A DNA stretch of 64,000 bases from JAEELC01 sp963605425 (GCA_963605425.1 CAVCUQ010000002.1:1-64000), one strand, 5' to 3'; positions 23,447 through 33,069 are shown, counted from the first letter of the stretch. The notes: generated by a model from the sequence alone, not told the origin. Numbers and translations: made by a program.

Positions 23447-24091
23447 TTGAGATTAACTAAAACTAAGTATGATAAGAGTGGAAATATTAATTATGAGTCT
23501 TTAAGTGATATTAAAGATATTACTAATAAACTAGGCAAGTTTGAAGATATCGCGGAAAAATATAATATCAATTCTTTTATAGACTTAGAAAGACTTGTTA
23601 TTTTAGGAAATGCTGAATATTCAAGAATTAAACTTGCAATGGGTCATAAGATTTACTATATCTCGGGTACTAAAAAAAGAAAAGCTATTTTAGTAGGATA
23701 TGCTGAAGATGGTGCTTCTTTAGATAGCGTAATAATAAGAAGAAAAGAAGAAGAGATGGAAATTCCTTCTACACACCTTTTTATATCATCAAGAGAATGC
23801 AAGAGAGCTAGAAAATATAGACAAATTTATAAACTTAATAAAGATCAGTATCGAAAAATATTTGGTACTAGACCTTATAAACAAATGTATTTACTAGAAA
23901 CAGTTAGAGGAACTGATGAGTTTATCGTTGTTTCTAAACCTTATAAAACTTATTTTAAAAAGATTATTAATGAATACTTTAGTATTGAATCTTTAAAAGA
24001 CAAATATGGTATTGATATTGAAAAAGATTTTACTAAAGAAAGAAAAAAATATATAGAAAGAACTAAATATTTAAAAACTAAATGGATTTAA
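23447..24091 (+). CDS. Hypothetical basic protein
   Basis: I do not recognise this 214-residue, Lys/Arg/Tyr-rich protein. I chose TTG 23447 because AGAAGGTG (23433-23440) stands six bases before it, whereas the in-frame GTG at 23438 is part of that ribosome binding site. Two features stand out: GHKIYYISGTKKRKAILVGYAEDGASLDSVIIRR, possibly a small beta domain, and repeated basic helices in the second half ending KKYIERTKYLKTKWI. Nucleic-acid binding would suit the charge but is not shown. It overlaps the next gene by ten bases. Confidence 0.65.
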   Translation: MRLTKTKYDKSGNINYESLSDIKDITNKLGKFEDIAEKYNINSFIDLERLVILGNAEYSRIKLAMGHKIYYISGTKKRKAILVGYAEDGASLDSVIIRRKEEEMEIPSTHLFISSRECKRARKYRQIYKLNKDQYRKIFGTRPYKQMYLLETVRGTDEFIVVSKPYKTYFKKIINEYFSIESLKDKYGIDIEKDFTKERKKYIERTKYLKTKWI

Positions 24092-24459
24092 TTAAAAATA
24101 TATTTAAAGATATAAGGGTAAAAACTATTATCTATAGTTTAATGCTATTTATTGGAACCCTTCTTTTAATGTCAGGTTATATATCAGTTACTAAAGATTC
24201 TTATATTGAAAAAGGATTTTCATATCTATATATATGTTTGATTTATATTGTTATTTATATAGTATTGTTTATAACAAATATAAATAAATCAAATATTGTC
24301 TATACATCTGTTTGTTTCGTTTTAAGCTTATTATTTTTAATTTTAGCTTTAATTAAATATAATAGTAACGGGGAATTCATATTTAGATATATATTTTGCA
24401 CGCTAACAACAATTTCTTTTACTTGTTTATTTAAAACGATAATAAAATTTCTTAAATAG
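24082..24459 (+). CDS. Hypothetical four-helix membrane protein
   Basis: A 125-residue protein with four predicted membrane helices and almost no loops. It shows no family motif I recognise. It starts inside the end of the 23447 gene (ten-base overlap) and is followed 13 bases later by another small membrane protein, suggesting a run of co-transcribed membrane genes leading to yhbY. Confidence 0.65.
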   Translation: MDLIKNIFKDIRVKTIIYSLMLFIGTLLLMSGYISVTKDSYIEKGFSYLYICLIYIVIYIVLFITNINKSNIVYTSVCFVLSLLFLILALIKYNSNGEFIFRYIFCTLTTISFTCLFKTIIKFLK

Positions 24460-24472
24460 TGAGGTAGTATAG

Positions 24473-24904
24473 ATGAATTTAATGCCATATGTATGGATTT
24501 TCTTTGCAGTAGTCTTTGGCGGGTATGCAATATTTTTATTTACAAATTATGAAAAAGTTATACCTGAAAGCTTTAAGAAAAACTATGATCATCCTTTTTA
24601 TGAAGCCTGGAGAATGCTAGCTGGCTCTGGATTTTTAGTTGTATGTGCAGGTAACGTTTTATTTGCAATGAGCGAATATCAAACAGACCTTAAATTATAT
24701 GTTACACTTAGAGTCTTTGGTGTAGTAATGTGGATTATTGGTTTTACTATTGTTTATTTTATGAATAAAAAAGCTCTTCGTATGTTCCAACCTGGCTTTT
24801 ATAAAGAATATGATGAATATAAAGCTAAGAAGGAAAGACAAAAAGAAGAGAAAAAGAGAATAAGGGAAGAGAAGAAAAATAAAAAAAACGAGGAAAATAA
24901 ATAA
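24473..24904 (+). CDS. Hypothetical membrane protein with a charged C-terminal tail
   Basis: The 143-residue protein has three predicted helices (about 3-22, 45-65 and 77-98) and a long Lys/Glu tail (YKAKKERQKEEKKRIREEKK) that would form a cytoplasmic helix. The family is unrecognised. GAGG stands about nine bases before the ATG. It overlaps the following membrane protein by one base (TAATG). Confidence 0.65.
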   Translation: MNLMPYVWIFFAVVFGGYAIFLFTNYEKVIPESFKKNYDHPFYEAWRMLAGSGFLVVCAGNVLFAMSEYQTDLKLYVTLRVFGVVMWIIGFTIVYFMNKKALRMFQPGFYKEYDEYKAKKERQKEEKKRIREEKKNKKNEENK

Positions 24905-25284
24905 TGATATTATATTTAATATTTATGATAGTAGCCCTTATTTGTGCTTTATTATTTACTTTTAATAAATATCCCCTTAAGAGTTATACTGAATGCAAAG
25001 CTAGTTTAGCTAAAAAGGCTTATAGATTTTATGGACTATTGTCATGTTATATACTTACTCTTGGATTTTTATTTATGGCTTTATATGATTTAAGCATAAA
25101 TAAATCTAATGAAATGATAGTACTTGAAGGTTTTGGTCTTGCTTTCCTTTTAGCAGGAGTAATTCTAATAGTATTTGGTGTAACTGACTATCATAATAAA
25201 CTTAATGACTATAAAAGAGAATTAAATGATAATAGTAATAAAGATGAAATAATTAAAGATTGTGAAAATATGGAGGAAAAATAA
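24904..25284 (+). CDS. Hypothetical membrane protein
   Basis: A 126-residue protein with three hydrophobic helices (about 2-20, 44-62 and 75-96) and a polar, acidic C-terminus. It resembles the preceding protein in architecture, though not clearly in sequence. It overlaps both neighbours by one base (TAATG at each end), so it is translationally coupled to yhbY. No function can be read. Confidence 0.65.
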   Translation: MILYLIFMIVALICALLFTFNKYPLKSYTECKASLAKKAYRFYGLLSCYILTLGFLFMALYDLSINKSNEMIVLEGFGLAFLLAGVILIVFGVTDYHNKLNDYKRELNDNSNKDEIIKDCENMEEK

Positions 25285-25586
25285 TGTTAACTGGAAAACA
25301 AAAAAGTTATTTAAGAGGACTTGCTAACCAAATTAAACCGGTTATGCAAATTGGTAAAGATGGTTTAAATAAGGATGGTATTATTGAAGTACTTAATTAT
25401 TTAAATAAACATGAATTAATGAAGATTAATATTCTTCAAAATTCTGATACTACTTTAGATGAGCTTAAGGCCGCATTTGAATCTATTGATGTAGAAGTTG
25501 TTCAAACAATCGGAAGAACAATTGTTGTTTATCAAAGATCAAGCGATGAGTCTATTGAACATATCAAATTACCTCAAGCTAAATAG
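25284..25586 (+). CDS. yhbY: YhbY/CRM-domain RNA-binding protein
   Basis: A 100-residue single CRM domain starting MLTGKQKSYLRGLANQIKPVMQIGKDGL, with the hallmark G-K-x-G loop. The C-terminal strand VVQTIGRTIVVYQRS is also typical. YhbY associates with pre-50S particles and takes part in large-subunit assembly. GGAGG precedes the ATG, the gene overlaps the upstream membrane protein by one base, and a terminator follows. Confidence 0.93.
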   Translation: MLTGKQKSYLRGLANQIKPVMQIGKDGLNKDGIIEVLNYLNKHELMKINILQNSDTTLDELKAAFESIDVEVVQTIGRTIVVYQRSSDESIEHIKLPQAK

Positions 25587-25593
25587 AATACTT

Positions 25594-25617
25594 ACCTTTG
25601 AATTTTCAAAGGTTTTT
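25594..25617 (+). terminator. Terminator after yhbY
   Basis: ACCTTTGAA (25594-25602) pairs perfectly with TTCAAAGGT (25605-25613), followed by T-rich sequence. Confidence 0.85.
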
Positions 25618-25638
25618 ATTTTTTTATAAGGTGAAATA

Positions 25639-25647
25639 TGATACAAT
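25639..25647 (+). promoter_or_regulatory. Extended -10 promoter of polA
   Basis: TGATACAAT: TGn (25639-25641) plus TACAAT (25642-25647), with no clear -35. Confidence 0.55.
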
Positions 25648-25675
25648 AAATAAAAGAAATTTCTAGAGGTTTTAT

Positions 25676-28303
25676 ATGAAGAAAATGATATTAGTTGATG
25701 GTAACTCTTTAATGTATAGAGCTTACTATGGATATGGTGACCCAACAAAAATTAAACCAAATTCTAAAGGAATATATACTAATGCATGTAATGCATTTAT
25801 AAGAATGATTCATAATTTAATAAATAAAGCTGATTATGATAATATTTTAATTGCTTTCGATAAAGGTAAACATACTTTTAGACATGAAATTCAAGCTGAT
25901 TATAAAGCAGGAAGAGCTAAAATGCCTGATGAAATGCGTATGCAAATTGCTTATCTAAAAGATTTTTTAAAGAGAGCTAATATTGCTCAACTAGAAATCG
26001 ATGATTATGAAGCTGATGATATTATTGGTACTATGAGCGCTATGGCTGAAAAGGAAGGATATATTTGTGATATATATTCATCTGATAAAGATTTACTTCA
26101 GCTAATATCTGATAAATCTACCGTTCATATGACTATTAAAGGTATCAGTGAACTTGAAGACTATACGCCAAAACATTTTAATGAGGTATATGGTATTACT
26201 CCTAGTCAATTTATAGATTTAAAAGCTTTAATGGGTGATAAATCGGATAATATTTCAGGTGTTCCAGGAATTGGCCCTAAGAAGGGTATAAAGTTACTTC
26301 AAACATATAATTCAGTTGAAGGTATTTTGGATCATATTGATGATATTAAGGGCAGTGATAAACAAAAGTTTATTGATAATAAAGACTTAGTATTACAATG
26401 TAAGAAGATGGTTACAATTTTAAGAGACGCTCCTATAGGTTTTACTTTAGAAGATACTGCTAAAAAAGAAGCAGATAATAAAGCATTAAGAGAATTATAT
26501 GAATACCTTGAACTTAATGGTTTAATTAAAGAATTAAAAGAGGAAGAACTAAACACAAGTGAAGCTATTTCTTATACAGTTATTGATAATATAATTGATG
26601 TAAAGAAATGTCTTGATAATTCTAGTAGTATTTATTTTGAAACCTTAGAAAATAATTATCATAAAGAAGAAACTTTATGTGTAGGCCTTAGAAATTCTAA
26701 AGGTATATTTATAATCACACCTGAGGTGCTTTCATCTAGTATCGATATATCTTTATTCTTTTCAAATAAAGATATTGAAAAAGATGTCTTTGACTATAAG
26801 AAATCTTATGTCTTATCTAAGAAATTAGGTCTTGATTTAAATGGTGTTAAATATGATATGTTACTTGCAAGTTATGTAATTAATCCTAGTTTTGCAAGTC
26901 ATGAATTTAAGAAGGTAGCCCAAAGTTTTAACTATTATGATGTAGATTTTGATGAATCTATTTATGGTAAGGGTGTTAAAAAGAGTGTACCAGCTAAAGA
27001 TATATTATATACACATGTAGCTAAAAAGGTTAATGCTTTATATTTACTAAAAAATCAAATTAAAAAACAAGTCACATCTCAAGGCTCTGATTATCTTTTA
27101 TATGAAATTGAAATACCTTTATCTAAAGTACTAGCTGAAATGGAAATGGCTGGTGTTAAAGTAGATAAAGAAGAAATGGCAAGACAAAAGAAGAATATTA
27201 AAGAGAGAATTGATTTTATTGAACTTGAAATATATCGTTTATCTGGTGAAGAATTTAACATTCAATCTCCTAAACAATTAGGTATTGTTTTATTTGAACA
27301 TTTAAATTTGCCATGTAAAAAGAAAACTAAGACTGGATATTCAACAAATCAAGAAATCCTTGAAGGTTTAATCGGCCTTCACCCTGTTATTGAGTATATT
27401 TTAGCTTATAGACAATTAACTAAATTATATCAAACATATATCGAAGGTTTAGAAGAACAAATATACTCGGACGGTAAGGTTCATACTATTTATGAACAAG
27501 CTTTAACTGAAACAGGAAGATTATCTAGTATTGAGCCAAATTTACAAAATATACCTGTAAGAAGTGATGAAGGTAAGAATATTAGAAAGTTCTTTGTTCC
27601 AAGCACTGAAGGTAATTTATTCCTTTCTTGTGACTACTCTCAAATTGAACTTAGAGTACTAGCTCATATGGGTAATGTTTCAAAACTTATTGAAGCTTTT
27701 AATAATAATATTGATGTTCACTCATCAACAGCTTCAAATATCTTTAATGTAAAGATTGAAGATGTGACAAGTGATTTAAGAAGAAAAGCTAAAGCCGTAA
27801 ACTTCGGTATAATTTATGGTCTTTCTACTTATGGACTTGCACAAGAGACAGGATTTACTAATAAAGAGGCTCAAAACTTTATTAATAAATATTATGAATT
27901 ATATCCTGAAATTAAAGTCTTTATGGATTCAACCATTGAATTTTGTAAAGAAAACTCATATGTTAAGACATTATTTGAAAGAAGAAGATATATACCAGAT
28001 ATAAATTCAGCTAATCATATGATAAGAGAATTTGCTAAACGTACAGCTATGAACGCTCCTATCCAAGGAACTGCAGCTGATATTATTAAAAAAGCTATGG
28101 TTAAGCTTTATGAAAAACTAGAGAGTGGAAAATATAAATCTAAGTTACTTCTTCAAATTCATGACGAATTAATTCTTGAAGTGACTCCAGACGAAATAGA
28201 TGAGGTTACTCATCTAGTTGAAGAAACAATGGATTCTATAGTTGAACTTAAAGTTAAACTTGAAGTTTCAAGGGATATTGGAAAGACACTTTTTGAGGTT
28301 TAA
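25676..28303 (+). CDS. polA: DNA polymerase I
   Basis: Repair and Okazaki-fragment polymerase, 875 residues. The 5'-3' exonuclease (1 to about 290) starts KKMILVDGNSLMYRAYYG and has YEADDIIGT and SGVPGIGPKKG. The middle 3'-5' exonuclease-like domain lacks the D-x-E pair (YFETLENNYHKEE), so proofreading is lost, as in many Gram-positive enzymes. The polymerase motifs are intact: A (LSCDYSQIELRVLAH), B (RRKAKAVNFGIIYGLSTYG) and C (LLQIHDELILEV). It heads the polA-mutM-coaE-dnaB-dnaI cluster. Confidence 0.98.
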   Translation: MKKMILVDGNSLMYRAYYGYGDPTKIKPNSKGIYTNACNAFIRMIHNLINKADYDNILIAFDKGKHTFRHEIQADYKAGRAKMPDEMRMQIAYLKDFLKRANIAQLEIDDYEADDIIGTMSAMAEKEGYICDIYSSDKDLLQLISDKSTVHMTIKGISELEDYTPKHFNEVYGITPSQFIDLKALMGDKSDNISGVPGIGPKKGIKLLQTYNSVEGILDHIDDIKGSDKQKFIDNKDLVLQCKKMVTILRDAPIGFTLEDTAKKEADNKALRELYEYLELNGLIKELKEEELNTSEAISYTVIDNIIDVKKCLDNSSSIYFETLENNYHKEETLCVGLRNSKGIFIITPEVLSSSIDISLFFSNKDIEKDVFDYKKSYVLSKKLGLDLNGVKYDMLLASYVINPSFASHEFKKVAQSFNYYDVDFDESIYGKGVKKSVPAKDILYTHVAKKVNALYLLKNQIKKQVTSQGSDYLLYEIEIPLSKVLAEMEMAGVKVDKEEMARQKKNIKERIDFIELEIYRLSGEEFNIQSPKQLGIVLFEHLNLPCKKKTKTGYSTNQEILEGLIGLHPVIEYILAYRQLTKLYQTYIEGLEEQIYSDGKVHTIYEQALTETGRLSSIEPNLQNIPVRSDEGKNIRKFFVPSTEGNLFLSCDYSQIELRVLAHMGNVSKLIEAFNNNIDVHSSTASNIFNVKIEDVTSDLRRKAKAVNFGIIYGLSTYGLAQETGFTNKEAQNFINKYYELYPEIKVFMDSTIEFCKENSYVKTLFERRRYIPDINSANHMIREFAKRTAMNAPIQGTAADIIKKAMVKLYEKLESGKYKSKLLLQIHDELILEVTPDEIDEVTHLVEETMDSIVELKVKLEVSRDIGKTLFEV

Positions 28304-28306
28304 TAT

Positions 28307-29116
28307 ATGCCAGAATTACCAGAAGTTGAATGCGTTATACGCGCACTTAAGAAAAATTTAATTGGTGAAAAGATTTTAAATATTACTTGTACTTATCCAA
28401 ATATGATAAAAGAACCATTTGACTCTTTTAAGGAAAAACTTATAAATCAAACTTTTTGTGATATAACAAGAAAAGGAAAATATATTATCTTTCATTTAAC
28501 CAATGATACTTATCTAGTTAGCCATTTAAGAATGGAAGGTAAATATTTCCTTACAATAAAAGACTCACTTACAAGTCCTCATATTTTAGTTACATTTGAA
28601 ACAACAAATTATGATTTATATTATCAAGATGTTAGAAAATTTGGGGTAATGTATACTAAAACAAGTGATACACTCTTTACTACTGAACCTCTTGTAGTAG
28701 TAGGAAATGATCCTATTGAGGGAGTAGATGTAGATAATGTCTATAAGAGAATTTCTAAATTAAATAAACCTATTAAAGAAACGCTCTTAGATCAAAGTAT
28801 AATCTCAGGACTAGGTAATATTTATGTTGATGAGGTTTTGTTTAAAGCAAAAATCTCACCTCTTAGAAAAACTAAAGATGTTACTTTAAAAGAATTAGAA
28901 AATATAGTATTATATTCAAAAGAAATATTTTTAGATTCTATTGCGTTAGGCGGAACTACAATTAGATCATTTACAAGTAGTTATCATCATATAGGTCATT
29001 ATCAAGATAAACTTTTAGTACACACTAAGAAAACTTGTCCTATATGCAATAGTAAAATAGAAGTTATTCGGGTAGGAGGAAGAAGTAGCTATTATTGTCC
29101 TTTGTGTCAAAAATAG
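28307..29116 (+). CDS. mutM: Formamidopyrimidine-DNA glycosylase
   Basis: Excises 8-oxoguanine and FapyG. The 269-residue protein begins PELPEVE, giving the catalytic Pro2 and Glu3; the usual next residues 'TV' read 'CV'. The helix-two-turn-helix region has GLGNIYVDEVLF, and the C-terminal zinc finger is CPIC...GGRSSYYCPLCQ with the DNA-contacting Arg. It is three bases downstream of polA, in line with the usual polA-mutM repair pairing. Confidence 0.96.
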   Translation: MPELPEVECVIRALKKNLIGEKILNITCTYPNMIKEPFDSFKEKLINQTFCDITRKGKYIIFHLTNDTYLVSHLRMEGKYFLTIKDSLTSPHILVTFETTNYDLYYQDVRKFGVMYTKTSDTLFTTEPLVVVGNDPIEGVDVDNVYKRISKLNKPIKETLLDQSIISGLGNIYVDEVLFKAKISPLRKTKDVTLKELENIVLYSKEIFLDSIALGGTTIRSFTSSYHHIGHYQDKLLVHTKKTCPICNSKIEVIRVGGRSSYYCPLCQK

Positions 29117-29126
29117 TGAATAAAGT

Positions 29127-29696
29127 ATGGTTATAGGTATTACTGGCGGAATAGCTAGCGGAAAAAGTTATGTATCAAGCTTAATCGAAGAAAAAGGTTA
29201 TTTTGTTTGTGATACAGATAAATTATATAAAGAATTAGTTAAACCGGGAAACGTTTGTTATAATGCAATAGTAAAAGAATTTCCTTATTTAAATAGTGAT
29301 AAAACTATCGATTTTAAAAAGATAGGTTCTATCGTATTTAATAATAAGGATGAAAGATTGAAATTAAATAATTTAGTTCACCCTTTAATTTATAAAGAGT
29401 GTGAAAAGATTATAAAAGAACATAAAGATGAAAAAATGTTTTTAGTAGTACCTTTAATGTTTGAGGCAGGATTCAATAAACTATGTGACAAGATTGTTTG
29501 TGTTTATGTTACGCGTGATACACAAATTAAACGTTTGATGGCTCGTGATAATATTACTCTAGAGGAAGCTATAAAGAAGATAGATAGCCAAATTGATGAC
29601 GCACAAAGAAAAGAAAAGTCAGATTATTTATTAGAATCGTGTCTTGATTTTAATGATACTAGAAAAAATGTAGAAAAATGTTTGAAGGAGATTTAA
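29127..29696 (+). CDS. coaE: Dephospho-CoA kinase
   Basis: Final step of coenzyme A synthesis, phosphorylating the 3'-hydroxyl of dephospho-CoA. The P-loop is GITGGIASGKS (3-13). Further family motifs are the CDTDKLYKELV substrate loop and VPLMFEAGF. The lid VTRDTQIKRLMARD and the terminal DFNDTRKNVEKCL are typical. At 189 residues it is normal. It lies in the polA-mutM-coaE-dnaB-dnaI order common to Firmicutes. Confidence 0.95.
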   Translation: MVIGITGGIASGKSYVSSLIEEKGYFVCDTDKLYKELVKPGNVCYNAIVKEFPYLNSDKTIDFKKIGSIVFNNKDERLKLNNLVHPLIYKECEKIIKEHKDEKMFLVVPLMFEAGFNKLCDKIVCVYVTRDTQIKRLMARDNITLEEAIKKIDSQIDDAQRKEKSDYLLESCLDFNDTRKNVEKCLKEI

Positions 29697-29697
29697 A

Positions 29698-30069
29698 ATG
29701 GGAAGAACTTATGAAACAAGTGAAGATGCTAAAGAAGATTTCTTAAAGACTCATTATTATAAAGCATTTAGTGATAAGATGATGGATTTTATACCTGATC
29801 TTTTAACTAAAAAGTTTGGATTTAAAGTAATGGCTGTAAATAATGACTATAATGAAATTTGTGCTTATTCAAACACCTTTGATCTTACTGTTAAGGTGAT
29901 AGGTGCAGAAATTAATAAGACAGCAGTTGATTTCTTTATTACTAATAGATCATTATTTGATTTTGGTAAAACAAAGAATATGATTTTAGCAATTTATGAA
30001 GCTATTTCTAAAGAATATGAATTTTTAGGACTTTCTTTAAGTAGTGGTACTAATAATGAACAAAAATAG
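29698..30069 (+). CDS. Hypothetical protein between coaE and dnaB
   Basis: A 123-residue soluble protein that I do not recognise. It begins two bases after coaE (TAAAATGG, so tightly coupled) and overlaps the dnaB start by 14 bases. Sequence features are a mixed alpha/beta pattern and no cysteines in zinc-finger spacing. In many Firmicutes this slot holds nrdR, which has an N-terminal zinc ribbon, so this is not NrdR. Position alone suggests a link to replication or CoA. Confidence 0.7.
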   Translation: MGRTYETSEDAKEDFLKTHYYKAFSDKMMDFIPDLLTKKFGFKVMAVNNDYNEICAYSNTFDLTVKVIGAEINKTAVDFFITNRSLFDFGKTKNMILAIYEAISKEYEFLGLSLSSGTNNEQK

Positions 30070-31258
30070 TATTAAGGATTATAAAGTATCTATATATTCT
30101 AAAAGCAGTTTATCAATAGATGATGTTAATGTTTTAAATTTATTATATGCTCCTCTTATTGGTTCTAATTCCTTATTAATTTATTTAACATTTTCATCAA
30201 TAAATAATACAAGTGATTTTACTCATGAAAATTTATTTGATATTTTAAATTTAAATGAAAAGACATTTTTAGAATCAAGATCTAAACTTGAGGCCACAGG
30301 TTTAATTGAAACATATACTGCAAGTGATACTTTCTATTATGTTTTATATAATCCTCAAAGTGCGGAATCATTTGTTAAAAGTGGTGTTCTTGGTGTTTAT
30401 TTAGACTCTGTTGTAGGACATGAAAACTTTAAGAAGATTATATCTAATTTTAAAGCAGAGAAATTAGATACTAGTAAATTAACAAATGTTACAAAAAGTT
30501 TTGATGATGTATATAAGATAAAATATGATAATAGTGTTAAATTCAATGATTGTAATTTATCTAAGTATGAAAGAGCTAAGACAGTAAATTTAAAGACTAA
30601 TTTTGATATTAATGATGTTATAGATTCAATTGATACTTCTTTTGTAAATGGATCTTTAGATAAGTTCAAAATATATTTATCTAATGTTTGTGCCACCTAT
30701 GATTTATCACAAGAAGATGCTATAAATTTATATAATCAAAGCATTAAAGATAATACATTTAATCTAAAATTATTTAAAACAAAGGTCAAAGCTTTATATA
30801 ATACTAAGCACTTAAATTCTAATCCTGAGTTTGTATATAGTCTTGAAATTGATAATAATGAACTAAATGATATTATTAATGGATTTAAGGAAATGACAGC
30901 TGAAGATTTGCTTAATAAATATAATATCTTTACATTAAAAAATGTTGGATTAGTTTCAGAAATATTAAGTGTAGTGCCATATGAAAGATCAATTGTATTT
31001 ATGATGATTTATTCAGTTTTATCAAAAAATGGTAAACTACCTACTAGTCAATATTTTTTAAGTATGTATAATACTATGACAGACCTTGGTGTTAAAGATG
31101 AAAAAAGTGCTTATGCTTATTTATTTACATCAAATAAAGAAAACACAGTTCAAGGCACTAAACAAAAGAAATTTAGTAAAAATAATAGTCCTGAATGGGC
31201 TAATAAAGCTAAAGAGGATATTCTAAAGGGATTTAATAAGGTGGAAGATGATGATTGA
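30056..31258 (+). CDS. dnaB: Replication initiation and membrane attachment protein DnaB
   Basis: Gram-positive DnaB helps load the replicative helicase at the origin and restart sites. I place the start at ATG 30056 (MNKNSIKDYKVSIYSK). An upstream in-frame GTG (30044) would only lengthen the overlap with the preceding gene. The 400-residue protein has an N-terminal winged-helix part (LNLLYAPLIGSNSLLIYLTF is diagnostic) and a C-terminal DnaB/DnaD domain (MTAEDLLNKYNIFTLKNVGL). It overlaps dnaI by 11 bases, so the two loader components are made together. Confidence 0.9.
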   Translation: MNKNSIKDYKVSIYSKSSLSIDDVNVLNLLYAPLIGSNSLLIYLTFSSINNTSDFTHENLFDILNLNEKTFLESRSKLEATGLIETYTASDTFYYVLYNPQSAESFVKSGVLGVYLDSVVGHENFKKIISNFKAEKLDTSKLTNVTKSFDDVYKIKYDNSVKFNDCNLSKYERAKTVNLKTNFDINDVIDSIDTSFVNGSLDKFKIYLSNVCATYDLSQEDAINLYNQSIKDNTFNLKLFKTKVKALYNTKHLNSNPEFVYSLEIDNNELNDIINGFKEMTAEDLLNKYNIFTLKNVGLVSEILSVVPYERSIVFMMIYSVLSKNGKLPTSQYFLSMYNTMTDLGVKDEKSAYAYLFTSNKENTVQGTKQKKFSKNNSPEWANKAKEDILKGFNKVEDDD

Positions 31259-32105
31259 TTTAAAAAGTGAAAGCAGAAAAAAGTATATAAAAAATGATTC
31301 ATCCTTAGTAGATTCTTTAAAAGAAGAACCTTTATTTAAAGGAAAAGATATTAATGATGATAATGCCCTAAGCTATTTAGAAGTACTTAATTCATCTAAA
31401 CATTGTGCTTCATGTAAGGGCCTTGATAGCTGTTTAAATAATGTTAAAGGTTTTACTAAATATTATGATGAGAAAACAAAGACTGTAAAGGCCAAAAAGT
31501 GTAAGTATAAAGATTTAGAGGATAAAAGAGAAAAAGATTTAAGTTTATTTAAGACAATGTTTATGCCAAGTAATGTCTTAAGTTATTCTCTTCTTGATTA
31601 TAAAACTGATACTCCAAGAAGAAAGACAGCACTTAAGTATGCATCTAAATTTATATCTAATCCTAAAGAAGAGTCAGGTCTTTATCTAGCAGGTACATTT
31701 GGATGTGGAAAAACTTATCTTTTAGCTGCTGTAGCAAACGAGTTATCAAGAAAAGGAGTTAATGTAATACTTGCTTATTTTCCTGATTTGGTTAGAGAAA
31801 TTAAGAATAATTTTTCAAACGGAGCTCGTCTTGAAGAGATAATTAACACTCTAAAGACTGTTGATGTCTTAATGCTTGATGATTTAGGTAGTGAGAATTT
31901 ATCAGCTTGGCTTAGAGATGAAATTTTAGGACCTATTTTAAATTACAGATATGAGGCTAAAAAGCCTATTTGTATTTCTAGTAATCTTTCAGCTAGTGAT
32001 TTAAGTGATCATTTTGCAAAAACTAGTGATGGAATCGATACAGTTAAGGCTACTAGACTTATGAAAAGAATAAGTGTCCTATGTTCTAACTATATAGAAT
32101 TTTAA
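31248..32105 (+). CDS. dnaI: Primosomal protein DnaI, helicase loader ATPase
   Basis: AAA+ ATPase that delivers the replicative helicase. The N-terminal region has a cysteine cluster (HCASCKGLDSC plus a later KKC) that matches the zinc-binding domain of DnaI. The ATPase half has Walker A GTFGCGKTYLLAAVA, Walker B VDVLMLDDLGSE and the sensor segment PICISSNLS. It is 285 residues and closes the polA-dnaI cluster. Confidence 0.94.
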   Translation: MMIDLKSESRKKYIKNDSSLVDSLKEEPLFKGKDINDDNALSYLEVLNSSKHCASCKGLDSCLNNVKGFTKYYDEKTKTVKAKKCKYKDLEDKREKDLSLFKTMFMPSNVLSYSLLDYKTDTPRRKTALKYASKFISNPKEESGLYLAGTFGCGKTYLLAAVANELSRKGVNVILAYFPDLVREIKNNFSNGARLEEIINTLKTVDVLMLDDLGSENLSAWLRDEILGPILNYRYEAKKPICISSNLSASDLSDHFAKTSDGIDTVKATRLMKRISVLCSNYIEF

Positions 32106-32114
32106 TTAAATATT

Positions 32115-32123
32115 TGGTATAAT
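32115..32123 (+). promoter_or_regulatory. Extended -10 promoter of panE
   Basis: TGGTATAAT: TGn (32115-32117) plus a perfect TATAAT (32118-32123), just after the dnaI stop. Confidence 0.55.
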
Positions 32124-32150
32124 TAAATTATATAAAAGAGGTATATAAAT

Positions 32151-33062
32151 ATGAAAATTGCAGTTATCGGTATTGGTGCAAGTGGATCTTATTATGCTTG
32201 TAAATTATCTAAGACTAATGAAGTAATTACTTTTGATAATTATGCAAGTAAAGTTGAAGAAGTATCTACTAACGGAATTAACCTTGTAGAAGGTGACAAT
32301 ACTACTAATTATAGAATTAAATGTTTCCAAGATGGAATCTTAACTAATAAAGTAATGGATTTAATTTTAGTTTGTGTAAAATCTACTCAAACTAGTGAAG
32401 CTATTAAAGCAAATCTTGGTTTAATCGGACCTAATACATTAATTTTAACTATGCAAAATGGTCTAGGTAATATTAGAGATATTGCTAAATATGTAAATCC
32501 TGAAAATATCATTATTGGATGTAACAAGGCTAATCTATCTAGTATTAATTTAAATACAGTTAAAGTGACAGGTAAAGATATTGTTTACTTAGGAGGAGCT
32601 TTAGAAGATAAGAAGAATGCTTTAATTTGTAAGGTGTTATTCACTAAGGCTAGCATTGAAGCTGAAGTAAGCGATAATTTAAAGAAACTTGTATGGACTA
32701 AGGTTATTATTAATTCTATTACAAATCCATTATGCGCTTTATTTAAATGTAAGATTAAAGTTTTATATGAAAATAAAAACTTCTATGATATTGTAATTAG
32801 ATTAATTGAAGAAGGATGCGAGATTTCGAGAGTATCTGGTGCTAATTTATCTAAGAATGAAGTAATTGAACAATTTGTAAATGTAGTATATTCTGTAGGT
32901 AATTCTTATCCTTCTATGTATCATGATGTTCAAAATGGCAAGATTACTGAAATAGATAAGCTTAATGCTAAATTCTTAACTATTGCTTATAAGAATCAAA
33001 TTGATATTCCTTATAATGAATTTATTGTTAATTCTATTAAAGGTATGGAAAAAATTTACTAA
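32151..33062 (+). CDS. panE: 2-Dehydropantoate 2-reductase family protein
   Basis: NADPH-dependent ketopantoate reductase of pantothenate synthesis. The 303-residue protein has the Rossmann motif AVIGIGASGSYYACKLS (4-20), MQNGLGN, the catalytic Lys in WTKVIINSITNPLCALF, and the substrate motif SMYHDVQNGKITEIDKLN with the acidic pair. Some family members act on other 2-keto acids, so ketopantoate is the likely but not certain substrate. It has its own promoter and terminator. Confidence 0.85.
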   Translation: MKIAVIGIGASGSYYACKLSKTNEVITFDNYASKVEEVSTNGINLVEGDNTTNYRIKCFQDGILTNKVMDLILVCVKSTQTSEAIKANLGLIGPNTLILTMQNGLGNIRDIAKYVNPENIIIGCNKANLSSINLNTVKVTGKDIVYLGGALEDKKNALICKVLFTKASIEAEVSDNLKKLVWTKVIINSITNPLCALFKCKIKVLYENKNFYDIVIRLIEEGCEISRVSGANLSKNEVIEQFVNVVYSVGNSYPSMYHDVQNGKITEIDKLNAKFLTIAYKNQIDIPYNEFIVNSIKGMEKIY

Positions 33063-33069
33063 TAACAAG

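Noticed and set aside
27816..28004. A 62-codon + strand frame inside polA in another reading frame
   Set aside because: It overlaps polymerase motifs B and C coding sequence and has no start signals.
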